A stretch of DNA of 64,000 nt. Source: Manihot esculenta (taxonomy: Eukaryota; Streptophyta; Magnoliopsida; Malpighiales; Euphorbiaceae). The position numbers and the translations under genes are program-made. Positions within the stretch are counted from its first letter, which is position 1. Each line of letters begins with the position of its first letter. Below are positions 1-12,670 of the stretch, piece by piece. The notes under the pieces are model-generated. The model ran no database searches and was not told the origin of the DNA. It saw only the letters and a list, made by a program, of their open reading frames with translations. The stretch covers positions 30,856,020 to 30,920,019 of the forward strand of contig NC_035170.2 in assembly GCF_001659605.2 (NCBI RefSeq), read 5' to 3'.

Positions 1-784
1 ACCTCAAAGCCAAAATCGACCTCAGAATTTCCCAACACAGCAACTTCTGTTCGTCAAGCAACTAACTAGCAGTAATATTACCAGTGATTTCAATCTCAAT
101 TTTTTTGAAAAAAAAAAATCTACAAGAATTATATTTAATTAATTACTAAACAAAATGATTTTTTTTTGAATAAGAATTATATTTATATGATAATTTAATT
201 TACCAACCATTTGAATTTAAAATTGGGAGAATTATTATTAGTTCTTATATTTTAGAAGATTGATTAATTTATTTTTATTTCAAAATCATAATTAATGTAT
301 GTATTTTGCAGAAACAAACCGATTAATTACTCTACAAATCAATTTGTTTTATTTTTGTAAAAAGGATTAAATATTATGAATATTTAAAATTATAAAGTTA
401 AAATTATAAAATTATAAAATATAAATATTTAAAGCTTTTTTTATAAGAAAGATTAAACATTTTAATTTTGTAAAATATAATAATATTTTAATAGAATAAT
501 TTTAAAAGAGAAATAAATTAATAAAATTTTCTGAAAATTTAGGCAACAAATAATAACTCTTCCTTTTAAGTTTGACCGTAACCGTGCTTAGGTAAGGTTA
601 GCCTACGGTAAATCTGCCATTAGTAAAAGCAGACGCTTAATCAGCCCGCGTCGCATTTATTTCTCTCAAAATTATACTTTGTCCAAAACTTCTTCTTCCT
701 CAATAAGCTATTGAAGCTCTCTACTGTAAAAACTACGCCGACAAAACCGAAATCAGAATAGAAAACCCCCAGCAAGAAAAAAGA
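1..784. other. AT-rich upstream region and 5' UTR of the first gene
   Basis: The first ~540 bases are AT-rich with no coding signal. From about 560 the base composition becomes more balanced, and the ~200 bases before the ATG at 785 look like a proximal promoter and 5' leader. No TATA box or known operator could be assigned with confidence. Confidence 0.5.
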
Positions 785-3700
785 ATGGAATCGTTGGATG
801 CCAACGCTACCAACTATGATACTTCATGGAGCTCCGCGACGAACTGGATCGTCGCCGGTGGTTTTCTCGCAAATTCCGTCACCTTCGAGTCCTCTTTTTC
901 TCTTGTAGAAGACGACAAGGATGATAATCACGATCAATCCTCTACCGTGAGTTCGACCGTTAAATCCCCTCTCATTCTGTATCCTCCATCACCTGATTCC
1001 ACTTCCTGCGAGATCACAAGTAAGTTTCCAAAGATTTCGTTGACTTAGTTATCTGCGGATCCTTACTACTGTTATTATTTAGATTTATCGATAAGCATCC
1101 GAGAAAATTTACCTAGTTAATGTTTGGAATTATGTTTAATTACTGATATAATGAAGTTTTGTTGTTTTATAAGTTTCCGATGTTCGAGGAATTGAACTTT
1201 CTGGTTACTGATAAAAAAGTGAAGGACTTCTTTTTATCTAATTAATTTTTCAAGGTCCAGATATCTTTGAAAGAATTGTGAACTGAGTTAGCTGGCTAGC
1301 ATTAATGGTTGAATGCTATGTATGATGAGGTGCAACTTCTGGTGAACCACTTCCCATTTTTCCATTATAGAGCCCAATAGTGAACCAATTTGATCTGGTT
1401 AATAAAAGGTGGCAAATTTGTGTATTGATATGTCAACTATTTGTGATTTATGATTGTCAAGCAAGTGATGAGTTTATATCTTCTTTCCTTCCTCAGAGAT
1501 ATCCAATTGACATATTAGTGTACAGTCTTCTAGGAGAAGGGGGATGGGGGGTTAATGATTTATCACCTTCCTATGATAGTTGCAAAAGGAAAAATGGAGT
1601 GAGAAACATATAGAAGTATAGATTCTTTATAGCATAATGCTGTTGAATCATTCATGAATATAGCCTTTCTGCAATATGAGAGAATTACCTTTTGATTCTT
1701 TTTATTGCTTTCTTTAAGCTGAAGGGATAATCTCCTTTCTTTTGCTTCACTGTAAATGATAAAAGGATTTCTTGCAATGCAGTTACTTTTGCCCAAAAAC
1801 ATGAAGTGCGGCAGGTTTATGTTCGAAGTACTGCTCGAGTTTATGAAATATATTATGCCCCTAAGTTGCAGAGTAGCAGTGAGTATTTGTGTACTGTTCG
1901 CTGTGGTATTGCACTTAGAGACGAAGAAGTGCTGCGTGCAACTGGTATTGAAGAAGCTGTTTTGGCACATAAGAAAAGCTTTATCAAAGAACTAGGTGAA
2001 GAAAGAATCAGAAATGGCAGTAACGTGAGCACCAGTGAAGATGACTGGGTTGAAGTGAAAGTTCCTGATACTCGGCATGCTAACACAAGTAGTCCTCAGT
2101 CGTCACATTCTGATACAAGCCAAGTGAGAAGCTCACAGCCACAGGTATTAAATTTTCTTTCTTATAAAAGAAAAGTGTACTATCTCATCTTTTCTTGATG
2201 TTTTAGTTCTGTGAGTTCACAATTTGATGGTGATGTGGTGAAAAAACAATAATAGTGATGTAGCATCAGAGTGAGAACGGAATTATTTATTTCACAGCAA
2301 TGGTTCACCACAAATGGTTGTCGAAGTTTGATTAATGAATACTTTTCATGTTGGTTTAATGGACTAAACAATAGTTTTACCCCCTTTCAAACGTATAATG
2401 AAGGAAATTGGGCAAGTGTGTATTTTGAAAGTCAAAGTCGGATCAAAACATTAAAATGTTAAAAAGGACAACTGGATCTTCATTTTTACTGTAATATATT
2501 TCTGATTGAATCACACTTTCAGGATTTTTATGAGGCTACAGCAGATATTACTGATTCAAACCCATGCATATCCATTACGCTGAGGCTACTTTCACTTCAG
2601 AATAAATCTTGCATTTGTATTGATGAAGTCTACGTGTTTGCTGATCCAGTCGATGCAGCTGACATGGATAATAAAGTGGGTCCTGTAGAAAACTCTGCTG
2701 GAAGTTCACTTATGGCCATGCTTATGCCTACCCTTTTGCAGTTATCTAAAACAAAGGGTTATGGCCAAGCACAAGATAAGTATGATTCTGATAGGATGAA
2801 TGGATGGAAGTCGGACAAAATTGAGGCAAAACCAACTGATCCAGTTGATGCTGGAAATAAAATTCAGCAGGAAGGGAAATCTGATTCAATTTACCAGCAG
2901 GGAGTTCAGGTGCAAGAAGCAGTTATCCCTAGTGCCAAGCTGCAGAATCCTCCTCAAGTTTCAGATACTGAGAGCAAGCCTGAATTATCACTCAGTCATA
3001 TTGAAAGTGTTCTAAATCAGCTTGTTTCTCGAGTTACAAGAATAGAAGACCTCTTTTTGCGGTTTGAGGATTGTATGCTGAAGCCCATAAGAAGCATTGA
3101 TGAGAGGCTTCAAAGAGTAGAGCAGCAACTTGAAGTGCTCACAAAGAAACCACAGAATTCTGGATTGCGTTCTTGCACAAGAATATCTGCGCCTGATTTT
3201 TCATGCAGTGAATCGGAGACCAATTCCCTTCATAACAGCAGTTATGTGGATCTTAGTTATGCAGCTTGTGATGCCAATAAGAAGGATTCACTTCCAGCTG
3301 TGTCATCCATTCTCTCTGATGCCACCCCTGTTTCTGTGAATACTTTGAACTCACATCCTAGTCTTGTGGTTACTGCTCCAGATTTCTCAAATTGTGATGA
3401 TGATGAAGAAGATGATGCAGTGGAGCCAGTGATGGAATCTCCAAAGGAGAAACAAAAGCACGTTATGTCAATTGATGATGCTTTAGCATCTGCACTTGCT
3501 GGATTCCTATCTTCGACTTCAATCCAATCCCCAAAATATTCAAAAATTCTTGCAGTTAAAGCTCCTGAGTTTCCAAATGAAGAAGGAGATAATGGCAACA
3601 AGACAGTTTCACCGAAAGTTCATTGTGAAGTAAGCACAGAACACCCCACTGGTTTCAGTGAACACGATGAGACAGAGCTACAAAGGAGGCTTTCATTTTC

Positions 3701-4421
3701 ATCTCTATCAAATACTTCTTCTTTAGAAAGTGATGAGAATGCAATGAACTATCCTATCAATAACTACTGTGTGAAAAAGGATATAGGAGTTGATGAACAG
3801 GTGCAGGACGGTGAAGGGGATAAAGGTGATACCCAGGGCACTTGTTCCGAGTGCACAGTACCTGCTGTGAATGATATTGCAAGGACTGGCTCAGATAAGA
3901 TAACTGATGATATTCAAAATGAAGTTGACAATGGAACATGCAACATTTCTGGTTTGGAGAAAGCTGATGGTTTGGAGCAATTTTCTGGAAATCAAACTGA
4001 CAGTGTTGATACCATGGAGGATGTTGCTGGTTCTAGTGAACTGAACACTTGTACTGAAGTTACAGATGAAGGGTCTAAACTAGACATTCTGCAGGATGTT
4101 GTTGAATTATCTCGGGCGGCAACTAAAGTGGATTTTGAAACTCCAATCCTAGAAGTGAAGTTCACTTCTCAGGAAAACATGAAAGTCAAGTCTCCTCTTG
4201 AGGCCCTTTTGGCTGGCATACCAGATTTGAATACTGAAGTTCATTCTGCAGAAAAAACTGACGAGGATGATTCTCAAATTGGTGATCAATGCAATTTAGT
4301 TCCGGTAGAGGACTGGAGAATGAGGAGTTCTGCAACTGATAACCATGTATCCATGGATACAGACTATTACAATCTCACTCTCTTACCTTTGAATGCAGAA
4401 GATGTCTCGCATTTCATATGA
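785..4421 (+). CDS. Conserved plant protein of unknown function, 831 aa, three exons
   Basis: I do not recognise a characterised family. Exons inferred from GT..AG borders and frame: 785-1019, 1783-2144 and 2523-4421; the sum is 831 codons plus TGA. Exons 1-2 encode a compact N-terminal region, with hydrophobic/aromatic strands around VRQVYVRSTARVYEIYYAP and then CTVRCGIAL, followed by EVYVFADPVD early in exon 3. This looks like a beta-sandwich fold. About residues 353-410 form a predicted coiled coil (IESVLNQLVSRVTRIEDLF, then SIDERLQRVEQQLEVL). The remaining half is acidic, Ser/Asp/Glu-rich and probably disordered, with recurring short APDFS/APEFP motifs. There is no signal peptide or membrane segment. 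The order sandwich, coiled coil, disordered tail loosely recalls PAAT (C10orf88)-type proteins; this is a weak guess. Confidence 0.8.
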
Positions 4422-6040
4422 AAAATGAGCAGCAGCTGTCATTAGGTAGATATTTAACTGTACATAATCTGGTTTGGACAAGTAGTTATTTGTCTGTTAA
4501 ATGTGTATGTTCCCCCATGCCTTTTTTTTAATATATCTCTTTGAACGGCTTCATGTGGAAAATTTTTCTTTGGTAGAAACTTCAAACTTCTGTGGACATG
4601 TCTCTAGTTTGAAAGAAAACAAATTTACTCTCTTAATTTGATATTACGCTCTAAAACAAACAATCTTAAACTCAAACCAAATATTTATTAACTATTGTTT
4701 AAAAAAAAAAAACATTACTTTATCTTAATTAATTAAAATGCTCTTCTAAAAAGATATTCATTAACTTTTATTTATTTTTATTATTAAATTTATTTTAAAT
4801 AATTAAATATTTTTATAATTTTAAAATTATATTAAAATATTTTTATTAATTATTAATTTTATTATTTTTACTATTAATTTATTAGCTAAATCTGAAAAAA
4901 AGTTTTTTTAATATTCAGTTACCGTCCTCATCAAATCAAATAAAAATCAATATCCACTCCTTTCAATTTCTATATTCTCCATCTTTATACTTTCATGTTT
5001 TTTTCAAAAAATCAAATTCATGAGACGAATGAATTATTGATAAATGATGAGTTTTATTTAATATGAGATTAATTTAATATAAAAAATCTTTAGATTAATA
5101 AATTAATGATAAAAATAAATAAATATTCTTTTTAATTATAATTACAAAATTAAAAAATATTTTAATTAATTAAAACAGACAAATAATTTCAAAACTTTTT
5201 TCAGATTTGATTAATAAATTAACAGTAAAATGTAAAATGAGTAAAATAAATAAACACCAACGAATTTCCACGAAATAAAAATATTAGAATATAATGTAAT
5301 TTTAAAAATATAAAAATATTTTAATTGTCCCTTAAAAAAATTATAGTTATTTTTAATGGTAAAGAAAGCTAAATTTAGCTTGTCACTTTTCAATGGGTTA
5401 CAATTGTTAATTTTTAATTTTTTTATTTAAATTTATTTTTAAATTGTTATTAAAAAATTAAATAGACGGTGGAGAGATTTACTCTCAACCTAAAATTCAG
5501 ATAAATGTTGATTTTATTTAATATTTGAATAATTTAAAAATAAATTAAAAAAAAAAAAAGAAATTCAATTTTTTCAACCTACTATATAATTCTGAGCAAA
5601 GTTTCGCCTTTTTAACCTATTTTTAATCATGATCTTAAAATTGTTCATGCAACTTTGGCGACTTTCTCTAAAATAAATTAAATATTATTTTATGAAAACT
5701 GTTTTATTATTGTTATTATTATTATTATTATATAAATAATTATTTTATACCAATGAATTTTGATTAATTCTTTTTTGGCCCTCATAATTTTTTCAAAAAA
5801 GTTTAGAATTATTATTGGCCCTCATAAAATAAAACAAAAAAAGCACACAGCTAAAACTGAAAAACTGCAAATGCCAGGAGAGTTTCAAATGACGCTGCGA
5901 CCCGCTAACTGAAAATAAGCTCTCAGAGAGACTTTGCAGAACTGAGTTCTATGAAGCTTTTCACTTCGCAGTAGTTTCTTCCAGAGCGTTGAAAGCTTGA
6001 GGAGATGCTCTCTAAAACCCTAGAATCCTGAATTCAGGGG
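4422..6040. other. AT-rich intergenic region
   Basis: The first ~150 bases are the probable 3' UTR of the upstream gene (TTTAATATAT and related AT-rich signals). The rest is low-complexity AT-rich DNA, including a short ATT-type microsatellite near 5706-5730. From ~5880 the composition becomes balanced and leads into the ARP7 5' UTR. I see no gene in it. Confidence 0.6.
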
Positions 6041-6133
6041 TTGCATACAGATTCCTACGTTTGTGTATGCGTGCGATTTATCTTTAGGTTGAAAACTAGG
6101 GTTTTTAGGGTTTTTAAGTTAAAGTGTCAGAAA

Positions 6134-9100
6134 ATGGAGGCCGCAGTGATAGACGCAGGATCCAAGCTTCTTAAAGCGGGAACCGCAGTTCCAGATCAGG
6201 CGCCCCCTATGGTAATAAGTTCAAACTTTAGCTGCTTGGTTTTCGAGAATATAACAAGGATTTAATCAGATTTTAGCTTGTTGCTGAGTTAATAATCAAG
6301 AATATGATTTTTTATCTTACTGTTGGCTTTGGGTTTAGCACTAGCTAGTGTTCTTCATCTTCTCCTCTTCTCTTTACAAATGCTGTTTGGTTGCTGAGAA
6401 AGTGAGCGAGAGGAGGAATTTTGAATTTCACTACTTTTTTTTAAAATGAAATGCTTGTGTCGAAATTTTCACCTTGGTGGGTGCTGAGAAGCTAGGGGAA
6501 AGAAAATATAGAGGGAAAAAAAGCAAAATCGTTGGTTTTTTTTTTTAAGACTCGTTTGACTGAAGAAACTGGGAAGCTGAAAATTATATTCATCCCCAGT
6601 TACAAAATGGTACCAACAAAGATGGCAGATAAATACTGGTTCTTATCTTTGTTTATTTTTCCCTTTTCCTTATTTGACCTCAAGTATAGTCTTGAGGGTT
6701 GATCCATTTTTAACTTCTTTGGGCTGTGAGCAGATTATTCCTACCAAAATGAAACGAATGCTTGAAGATGGTTCATCAACTGATACTCCATCATTTGAGG
6801 ATGTCAATGTTGATCCAGTTGTTCGGGGTTTTATAAGAGACTGGGATGCTATGGAAGATTTGCTACAATATGTTCTCTACACTGGCCTTGAATGGGAAGA
6901 GGGAAATGAAGGACAAATTTTGTTTACTGATCCACTTTGCACCCCCAAGGTTACACTTTATTTTTGCCTATATGTGAAATAAGATGTGAACTGTTTGGTT
7001 ATTTGAAAATAATGTTGCCTATATTTGAGGAAGCTGAATCTGTGGTCTAAAGTCAACTGCATAATATATGTGGGAGGTAATTTGGATTTGTATTGGGTTT
7101 AGAGTTTCTGACTGGAATTTATATTTCTAAACCATTGAAGTGTATGAACACTTCTTCCCTTTTCATTTGTATTTCTGTCTGCTAGCTTTTAAGCAAGTGA
7201 AGAGAATTGAATGACAATTTTGACCATATTGATATTCTACTCAGATCCTTTGAGTGATCTTCCTTTTTTCATTTTATTTTCCTTTGTAAAATTTGTGTTG
7301 TATTGCTGTGGAAGTGCTGATCATTAATTATAGTTACCATCAAAATTTCTCAAAATTACGGTGTTTGCACAGTTCCATCAATTTTCTGCTGGTAGATAAT
7401 CATATATACTAGCATTTGTTTGAAACTAATTATTGTTAATTCTTATATAAACTATGTTTGTTCTTTTACAGTCTGTCAGGGAACAATTGGTGCAATTGAT
7501 GTTTGAAACTTTTAATGTCTCGGGGTTTTATGCATCAGAGCAAGCTGTTTTGTCCCTTTATGCTGTTGGACGTATATCTGGATGCACAGTTGATATTGGT
7601 CATGGGAAGATAGGTATGCAAAGTATCACTTTAAACTAATGAGGTAACTTTGATATCTACAAGCAATAAGTCTTCACCCTGGACTTTTCACCAAGGATCA
7701 AATAAGCCCATTTTAACTTTTTTTTGGCCAAATAAGCTCATCACTTTACATTAAAAGCCAATTAGGTCCTATGATATTGAAATATTAATTTTATAATAAC
7801 AGAATATAAGTTGTATAATTTTTAAATATATTTTTAATTAAAAATAATATTTAAAAATTATACAACTTATATTCTGTTATTATAAAATTAATATTTCAAT
7901 ATCATAGGACCTAATTGGCTTTTAATGTAAATTGATGAGCTTATTAAAAATAAAAATCAGTTTATTTGGCCCTTGGTAAAAAGTATAGAGTTGAATTTGG
8001 ACTTATTTCCAATATCTGCATGTCTAATGTACAGGATCTAATAGTAATTTTTTTTTCTTTGCATTTTTTGTGATATGTATTCTAATACGTTATATGCTTG
8101 ATATGGATAACCTGGAGGTTTGTTGTTGTTTAAAGAAGGTGGAGAGTTGCTGCTTTTTAGCTTTAAAAGCAGCTGCATGTGAAATGCACTTGGTGCATTT
8201 GTAACAGAAGGGTTGTCCTCCATTAGATGCGTTGGCAGCTTTAGTTAATGGGTTTCATCTGCTCCTTTCTGCTGAGATGTGATTTTTTTCCCTGTATTGC
8301 CAGATATTGCATCTGTAATTGAAGGTGCTGTTCAGCATATTGCCTCAAGAAGATTTGAAATTGGCGGTATTGATTTAACCAAGTTACTAGCCCAAGAACT
8401 GGGTAAATCTAATCCTTTGGTGAATCTCAATGTCTCTGATGTTGAGATAATAAAAGAAAAGTACTCTTCTTGTGCTGAAGATGAGGTTGCCTATGAGAAG
8501 ACCCAAAAGTCAAGTGAGTTTGAGGAACATACCCTTCCTGATGGGCAGGTTTGTGTTTTTCTGCAATGTTTGGAAAATTGACCCAGAGATTCAACCTAAA
8601 ATGGAAGATTGCATAGCAAGAAAGGTTCAACCGGAATGAATCTGGGATTTGAACCATGATGTAAATGATATGCAAAGAAATATGAAAGGGAATGAGCATG
8701 AATAAATTATTTTTATGAGGGAAAGTTGTTTATGCGTTAACTGCTAAATACATATAAACAATGTGCGACTGGTTAAGCAGCTAGTCCTTTGGTTTATAGG
8801 TCTAGTACATTGGTATTATGTTCAAGATTCTAGTAGTCTTTTTATTAAAATTTCTTTTTTTCCCAATTGGCTGGGTTAATTTTGTTAAATTTTAAAAAGA
8901 AAAAAATAGCAAATTGGTGGTTCTTTCTGCTTCATTAGCTGACACATAGTCAATGAGAATTGATTGGGGTCTTGACCAAGTCCGGTTTAAGCCTTTAGGG
9001 TGGTCGACTCTTCTGTATCAGAATGTTGGCATATTTTGGATTTCCTGATCTTAATTGCTGTCCGGTCCTGGCAAAATTTTGCTGTTTTGGTGCCAGGTTG

Positions 9101-10652
9101 TGAGTATAATATTTTCTATTGATGAGTGCTTTATTTTTCAGGTCATTGCGTCGATTACTTAACATACTTGAATGTATTGTCTGAAAGCAAGTGTGGCATG
9201 TTCTGATATGTTTTTGTCCCTCGGCATTGAACTTATTGCCTTGATCTTTGTGCTTTGGGGATCTAGTTTGGATGTTCATTTGATCTTTGTACAATGTACA
9301 TTTATAATTTAGTCTTGCTACGGAAGTTAGGATTATAAATATAGCTTGAAATATGGTTACAGGTGATAAAAGTTGGAAAAGAAAGATATACTGTTGGTGA
9401 GGCTTTGTTTCAACCATCAATATTGGGTTTGGAAGCACATGGAATTGTTGAGCAGCTTGTTCGTAGCATTTCTACAGTTTCTTCTGAGAATCACCGGCAG
9501 CTGTTGGAAAATACTGTCCTTTGTGGCGGCATAACTTCTATGCCTGGTGAGTTCATGAGATTGAGAAGCAACTGTGATGTTGGTCCATGTTTGCAGTCAA
9601 TCTAATTTGTCAAGGATAATATTTTAAATTTATTTTTTCTATGTTGCCCACTTAAAAATATGGAGAACGGTTGCTTTTGGAGCAGCTGATAGGTTGTTAT
9701 ATTGCTGCCTACTGCAGGTTTCGAAGATAGATTCCAGAAAGAAGCTAGCTTGAGCTCATCAGCTATTCGCCCATCACTTGTAAAGGTTTTGTCAACTGAA
9801 CATTTTCAAGTCTTTTGGTATTTTGTTGATTCTGGGTTGTCATGTATTCTGATGGATGGTTGATTATTTGACGGCCTTGGTTGGTCGCGCTTTTGGCATT
9901 AGCGAGTTGTAATTTGATACTTGAGTGATGGTATCACTCCATTGCTGTCCTGGTTGCTGCTACATAAACAATCATCAAATGTTTAGGAGTTCCCTATATT
10001 CTGTGGTCTATCTGCAGCTTGGCATTTATAGTTCTCTCCAGATACCATTATACAAGAACTTGTAGGTGGTTCTATTGTGGTTTGCTTTTGTTTTTGTGAA
10101 GATTGAATCAATAATATATAGTGATGAAAAGGTAATGCTTATTCTTAATGTGTTAGAGGATCTATTTTAGCGCCCTGGGGGGGGGGGAGGGGGGCTGTTC
10201 CATTTGATTGAATTATATCATAAATCATCATAGTTGCCATTTTTTTTGTTTATATTGTTAATGGTTATGTCATATTTTCATTTTTTCCTTTATAGGTTGC
10301 CATCAAAGGATAGATAACTTTTAACTAGACTTGACGCATAAGCTTATGCACTAATGTTTATAGATCTAATGAAAATTAGTAATACTTGGTGTATGCAAGC
10401 CGTGGAAATGAACTTGCACACTTTTTTCTTGTTTCTTTGCACAGTGTTTTGCATAGTGCACCTTTAAGTCCATTATTATTGTTTTGTTTTTTGTTACAGC
10501 CCCCAGAATATATGCCAGCTGAGTTGACACAGTATTCAGCATGGGTAGGAGGTGCCATTCTTGCGAAAGTGGTGTTCCCTCAAAATCAGCATGTTACAAA
10601 GGGGGATTACGATGAAGCTGGACCATCTGTTGTTCATCGGAAATGCTTCTGA
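6134..10652 (+). CDS. ARP7: Actin-related protein 7 (ARP7), 361 aa, seven exons
   Basis: Plant nuclear actin-related protein; family knowledge places ARP7 in SWI/SNF-type chromatin remodelling complexes. Exons: 6134-6211, 6734-6949, 7472-7613, 8304-8548, 9363-9546, 9718-9785 and 10500-10652. All junctions are GT..AG and the frame closes at 361 codons plus TGA, close to the Arabidopsis protein (363 by memory). The actin fold is evident: N-terminal [10 protein letters not shown] (phosphate-1 loop equivalent), [51 protein letters not shown] (phosphate-2 loop), [16 protein letters not shown] (adenosine motif) and the C-terminal [16 protein letters not shown] with KCF at the end. The start was chosen at [11 protein letters not shown] because it matches the family start. 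An in-frame ATG lies 31 codons upstream at 6041 with no stop between. Intron 3 carries a MITE and intron 6 a G-run. Confidence 0.96.
7661..8011. mobile_element. Palindromic MITE in ARP7 intron 3
   Basis: Two ~99-nt arms (about 7731-7829 and 7847-7945) are nearly perfect inverted copies around a centre near 7838. They are extended outward by weaker similarity (AATAAGTC at the left end, GACTTATT at the right). The element is flanked by ATATCTAC (7653-7660) and ATATCTGC (8012-8019), a near-matching 8-bp pair that could be a target-site duplication. Length, coding incapacity and AT-rich hairpin form fit a non-autonomous MITE; an 8-9 bp duplication would suggest the Mutator superfamily, but the exact ends are uncertain. 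Confidence 0.75.
10177..10194 (+). repeat. G-run in ARP7 intron 6
   Basis: Eleven G, one A, then six G in an otherwise AT-rich intron. It could fold as a G-quadruplex in the transcript or be a homopolymer slippage site. Confidence 0.8.
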
Positions 10653-12670
10653 CATTTTTTCATAAGTGAGTTCTTTTTGTGGTTCTATTTCTACTTGTAT
10701 TATAATAGGTGGTTATCATGGAACATAAACACAGATTGACTAAATTGTCAACTCAGGGAAGAAGAAAAATTTCCATAACTGCTGTGATGTATGTTACTGT
10801 AGCCTTGTAGGTAGCCATTTAGCTCTAACCTTTTAGCCTATGCTCCTTTATCCTTGTTCATTTCTATATAAAGTTTCAGTTTGTTATTCGCTGGGCAATT
10901 ATGATTATCTTTATGTTGACTATGTTTGTCTCAATGAGTCTGACAATTGAAACTGTTTCAATTTCTTGGCATTCTTGAAAATGACCTCCATAATCATCTA
11001 CCTTCTGTCTTTTGAGATATTGTATTAATGGGGCACAACATATCTAGTCACCCAATGGAGATCTATTTATCCATTTACTTTCTGCGTGTCCCCATGCGCA
11101 CGTGCGATGATAATAATGATTACAAACTGAAATAGTTTATAATTTGATTAGATTGACACCTCTGCTACTTTTTAGTGAACTGCATTGCCCTTGCTCTTGT
11201 GGATGCATAATCTTCGTCTTGGATACTTCTATTGCTTTGCTGTAGGGAGAACCTTTAATGCTAGGTTGTCCTCTCCATCAAATCTACTAGCCTTATCATA
11301 GGTTGTCCTCTCCATGATAAGAACTATGTGAAAGAGGAATGTGCATACATGAACTTTTTATGACATGAGTGGTGGTTGGACTCACTACTCACCCCACACT
11401 GACTTTTAATTGTCATTTAACATTGACAACCTCTGTTTTCCTTGAGGGTAAACGCAAGTAGTGATTGTTTGCAAGACTCATTTTTTAAGGTCTTAAATAT
11501 AGCTATAATTATGGTTGCTGGAAAAAAGTTTCTTTTTCCCTCACTGATATACTTCCAGTTCATAAAGGTCAAGCTTTGCTTGTGGGATCCTAAGAGAAGT
11601 AGATGCTCAACTACATCAAATTCCAAGTACCTTGAGACCAAATAAATCCAAGAATTTGGTTAAATTTATAGTAATTCCTTTTAGTGCCAGCTTTGACTAT
11701 ATCAATTATAGTAGGACATAGGCAGTCTTAAGTTAGGCATGTAGCAAAATCAAGTGATGCATATGGAAGTTTGGGTAAAGGCAAAGTTGCAAATGAGATA
11801 GCTTGTTCAAGTAGTGAAATGGACTAAGCAGAGATGCAAATGCATTGGTTAGGAGCAAATTATGGTTCTTGTCTCTATAGCCTGAACCTTGAAGTGGGCT
11901 GCAAAAGACCTTGATTTTTTTATTTTTTTTGGTCTATTTGTCTTCCACGCGTACAAAAAAGCAGGGTTGCAACTAACTGAGCTTAGGTGGCCACTTGTTC
12001 CCTTTGTAAGAGGTTGAGTGGAGGAGGTAAAAGTTTAGGTTCTTGTGCCTCCATCTTGCCTTCATCATGAGTGGACATAGAGCAAAGTTATTTTGCTGCT
12101 ATAGATGTAGGCCTCCCTCTCCTCTTCAATCAAAAGATGGGTGATGAGTAACGTGTAATGAGTGGAGTTCTTAAAGGGGGAAAAAAAACAAACCACTTGT
12201 GTGGTCTCATTTCTCTGACTAGAAACTTCCATGGCCAAATTGCACTCACTATCTTTTTCTTCCCCTTTCTGAGGTGGGGTATGGGAGTTATTAATTGATT
12301 ATTGCACTATTTGTTTGGCTATGTGGAAGCAACTAAAGTTAGCAATGGTATTGGCCAAGCTATCTTTCTAATGGCTTCCCACTAACAGGCACATGTGTTC
12401 TTCTTGTCCTTTCATGGCATAAGAAATGCCTATGACTATTTCTCTTCACAAACTATAAATTAAAAAATAAAAACATACAAGTATAATTTAACTATTGATT
12501 TATGATTATCTTTCACTTAATTACGTTCTTAATTATCATCTTAACAAAATGAGAGGTGTGAAGCCTTTTATCAACTTAGCGCTGAGCTATTTTTCCGTTC
12601 AATGTTATTCCAAATTTCGAAATGGATTGTATAATTTACATAGACTTATCAATGCATTCAATTCTTCAAA
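10653..12670. other. ARP7 3' flank, no gene recognised
   Basis: Begins with the ARP7 3' UTR. The remaining ~1.8 kb has mixed composition and only short open frames with no family resemblance. Some stretches (11430-11650, 11690-12400) are less AT-rich than typical intergenic DNA here and might be transcribed, but no splice-consistent reading frame was found. Confidence 0.5.

Noticed and set aside
2271..2462. Short open frame in intron 2 of the first gene
   Set aside because: It lies between a clear donor (after 2144) and acceptor (before 2523) and resembles no protein.
8760..8850. tRNA-like segment in ARP7 intron 4 (GGTTAAGCAGCTAG ... GTTCAAGATTCTAG) followed by T-rich sequence, suggesting a SINE head
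   Set aside because: A- and B-box similarity is too degenerate and no target duplication or poly-A/T boundary could be defined.
12240..12300. Possible miR482/miR2118-like hairpin around a GGTATGGGAG motif
   Set aside because: No convincing complementary arm and the match to known mature sequences is poor.
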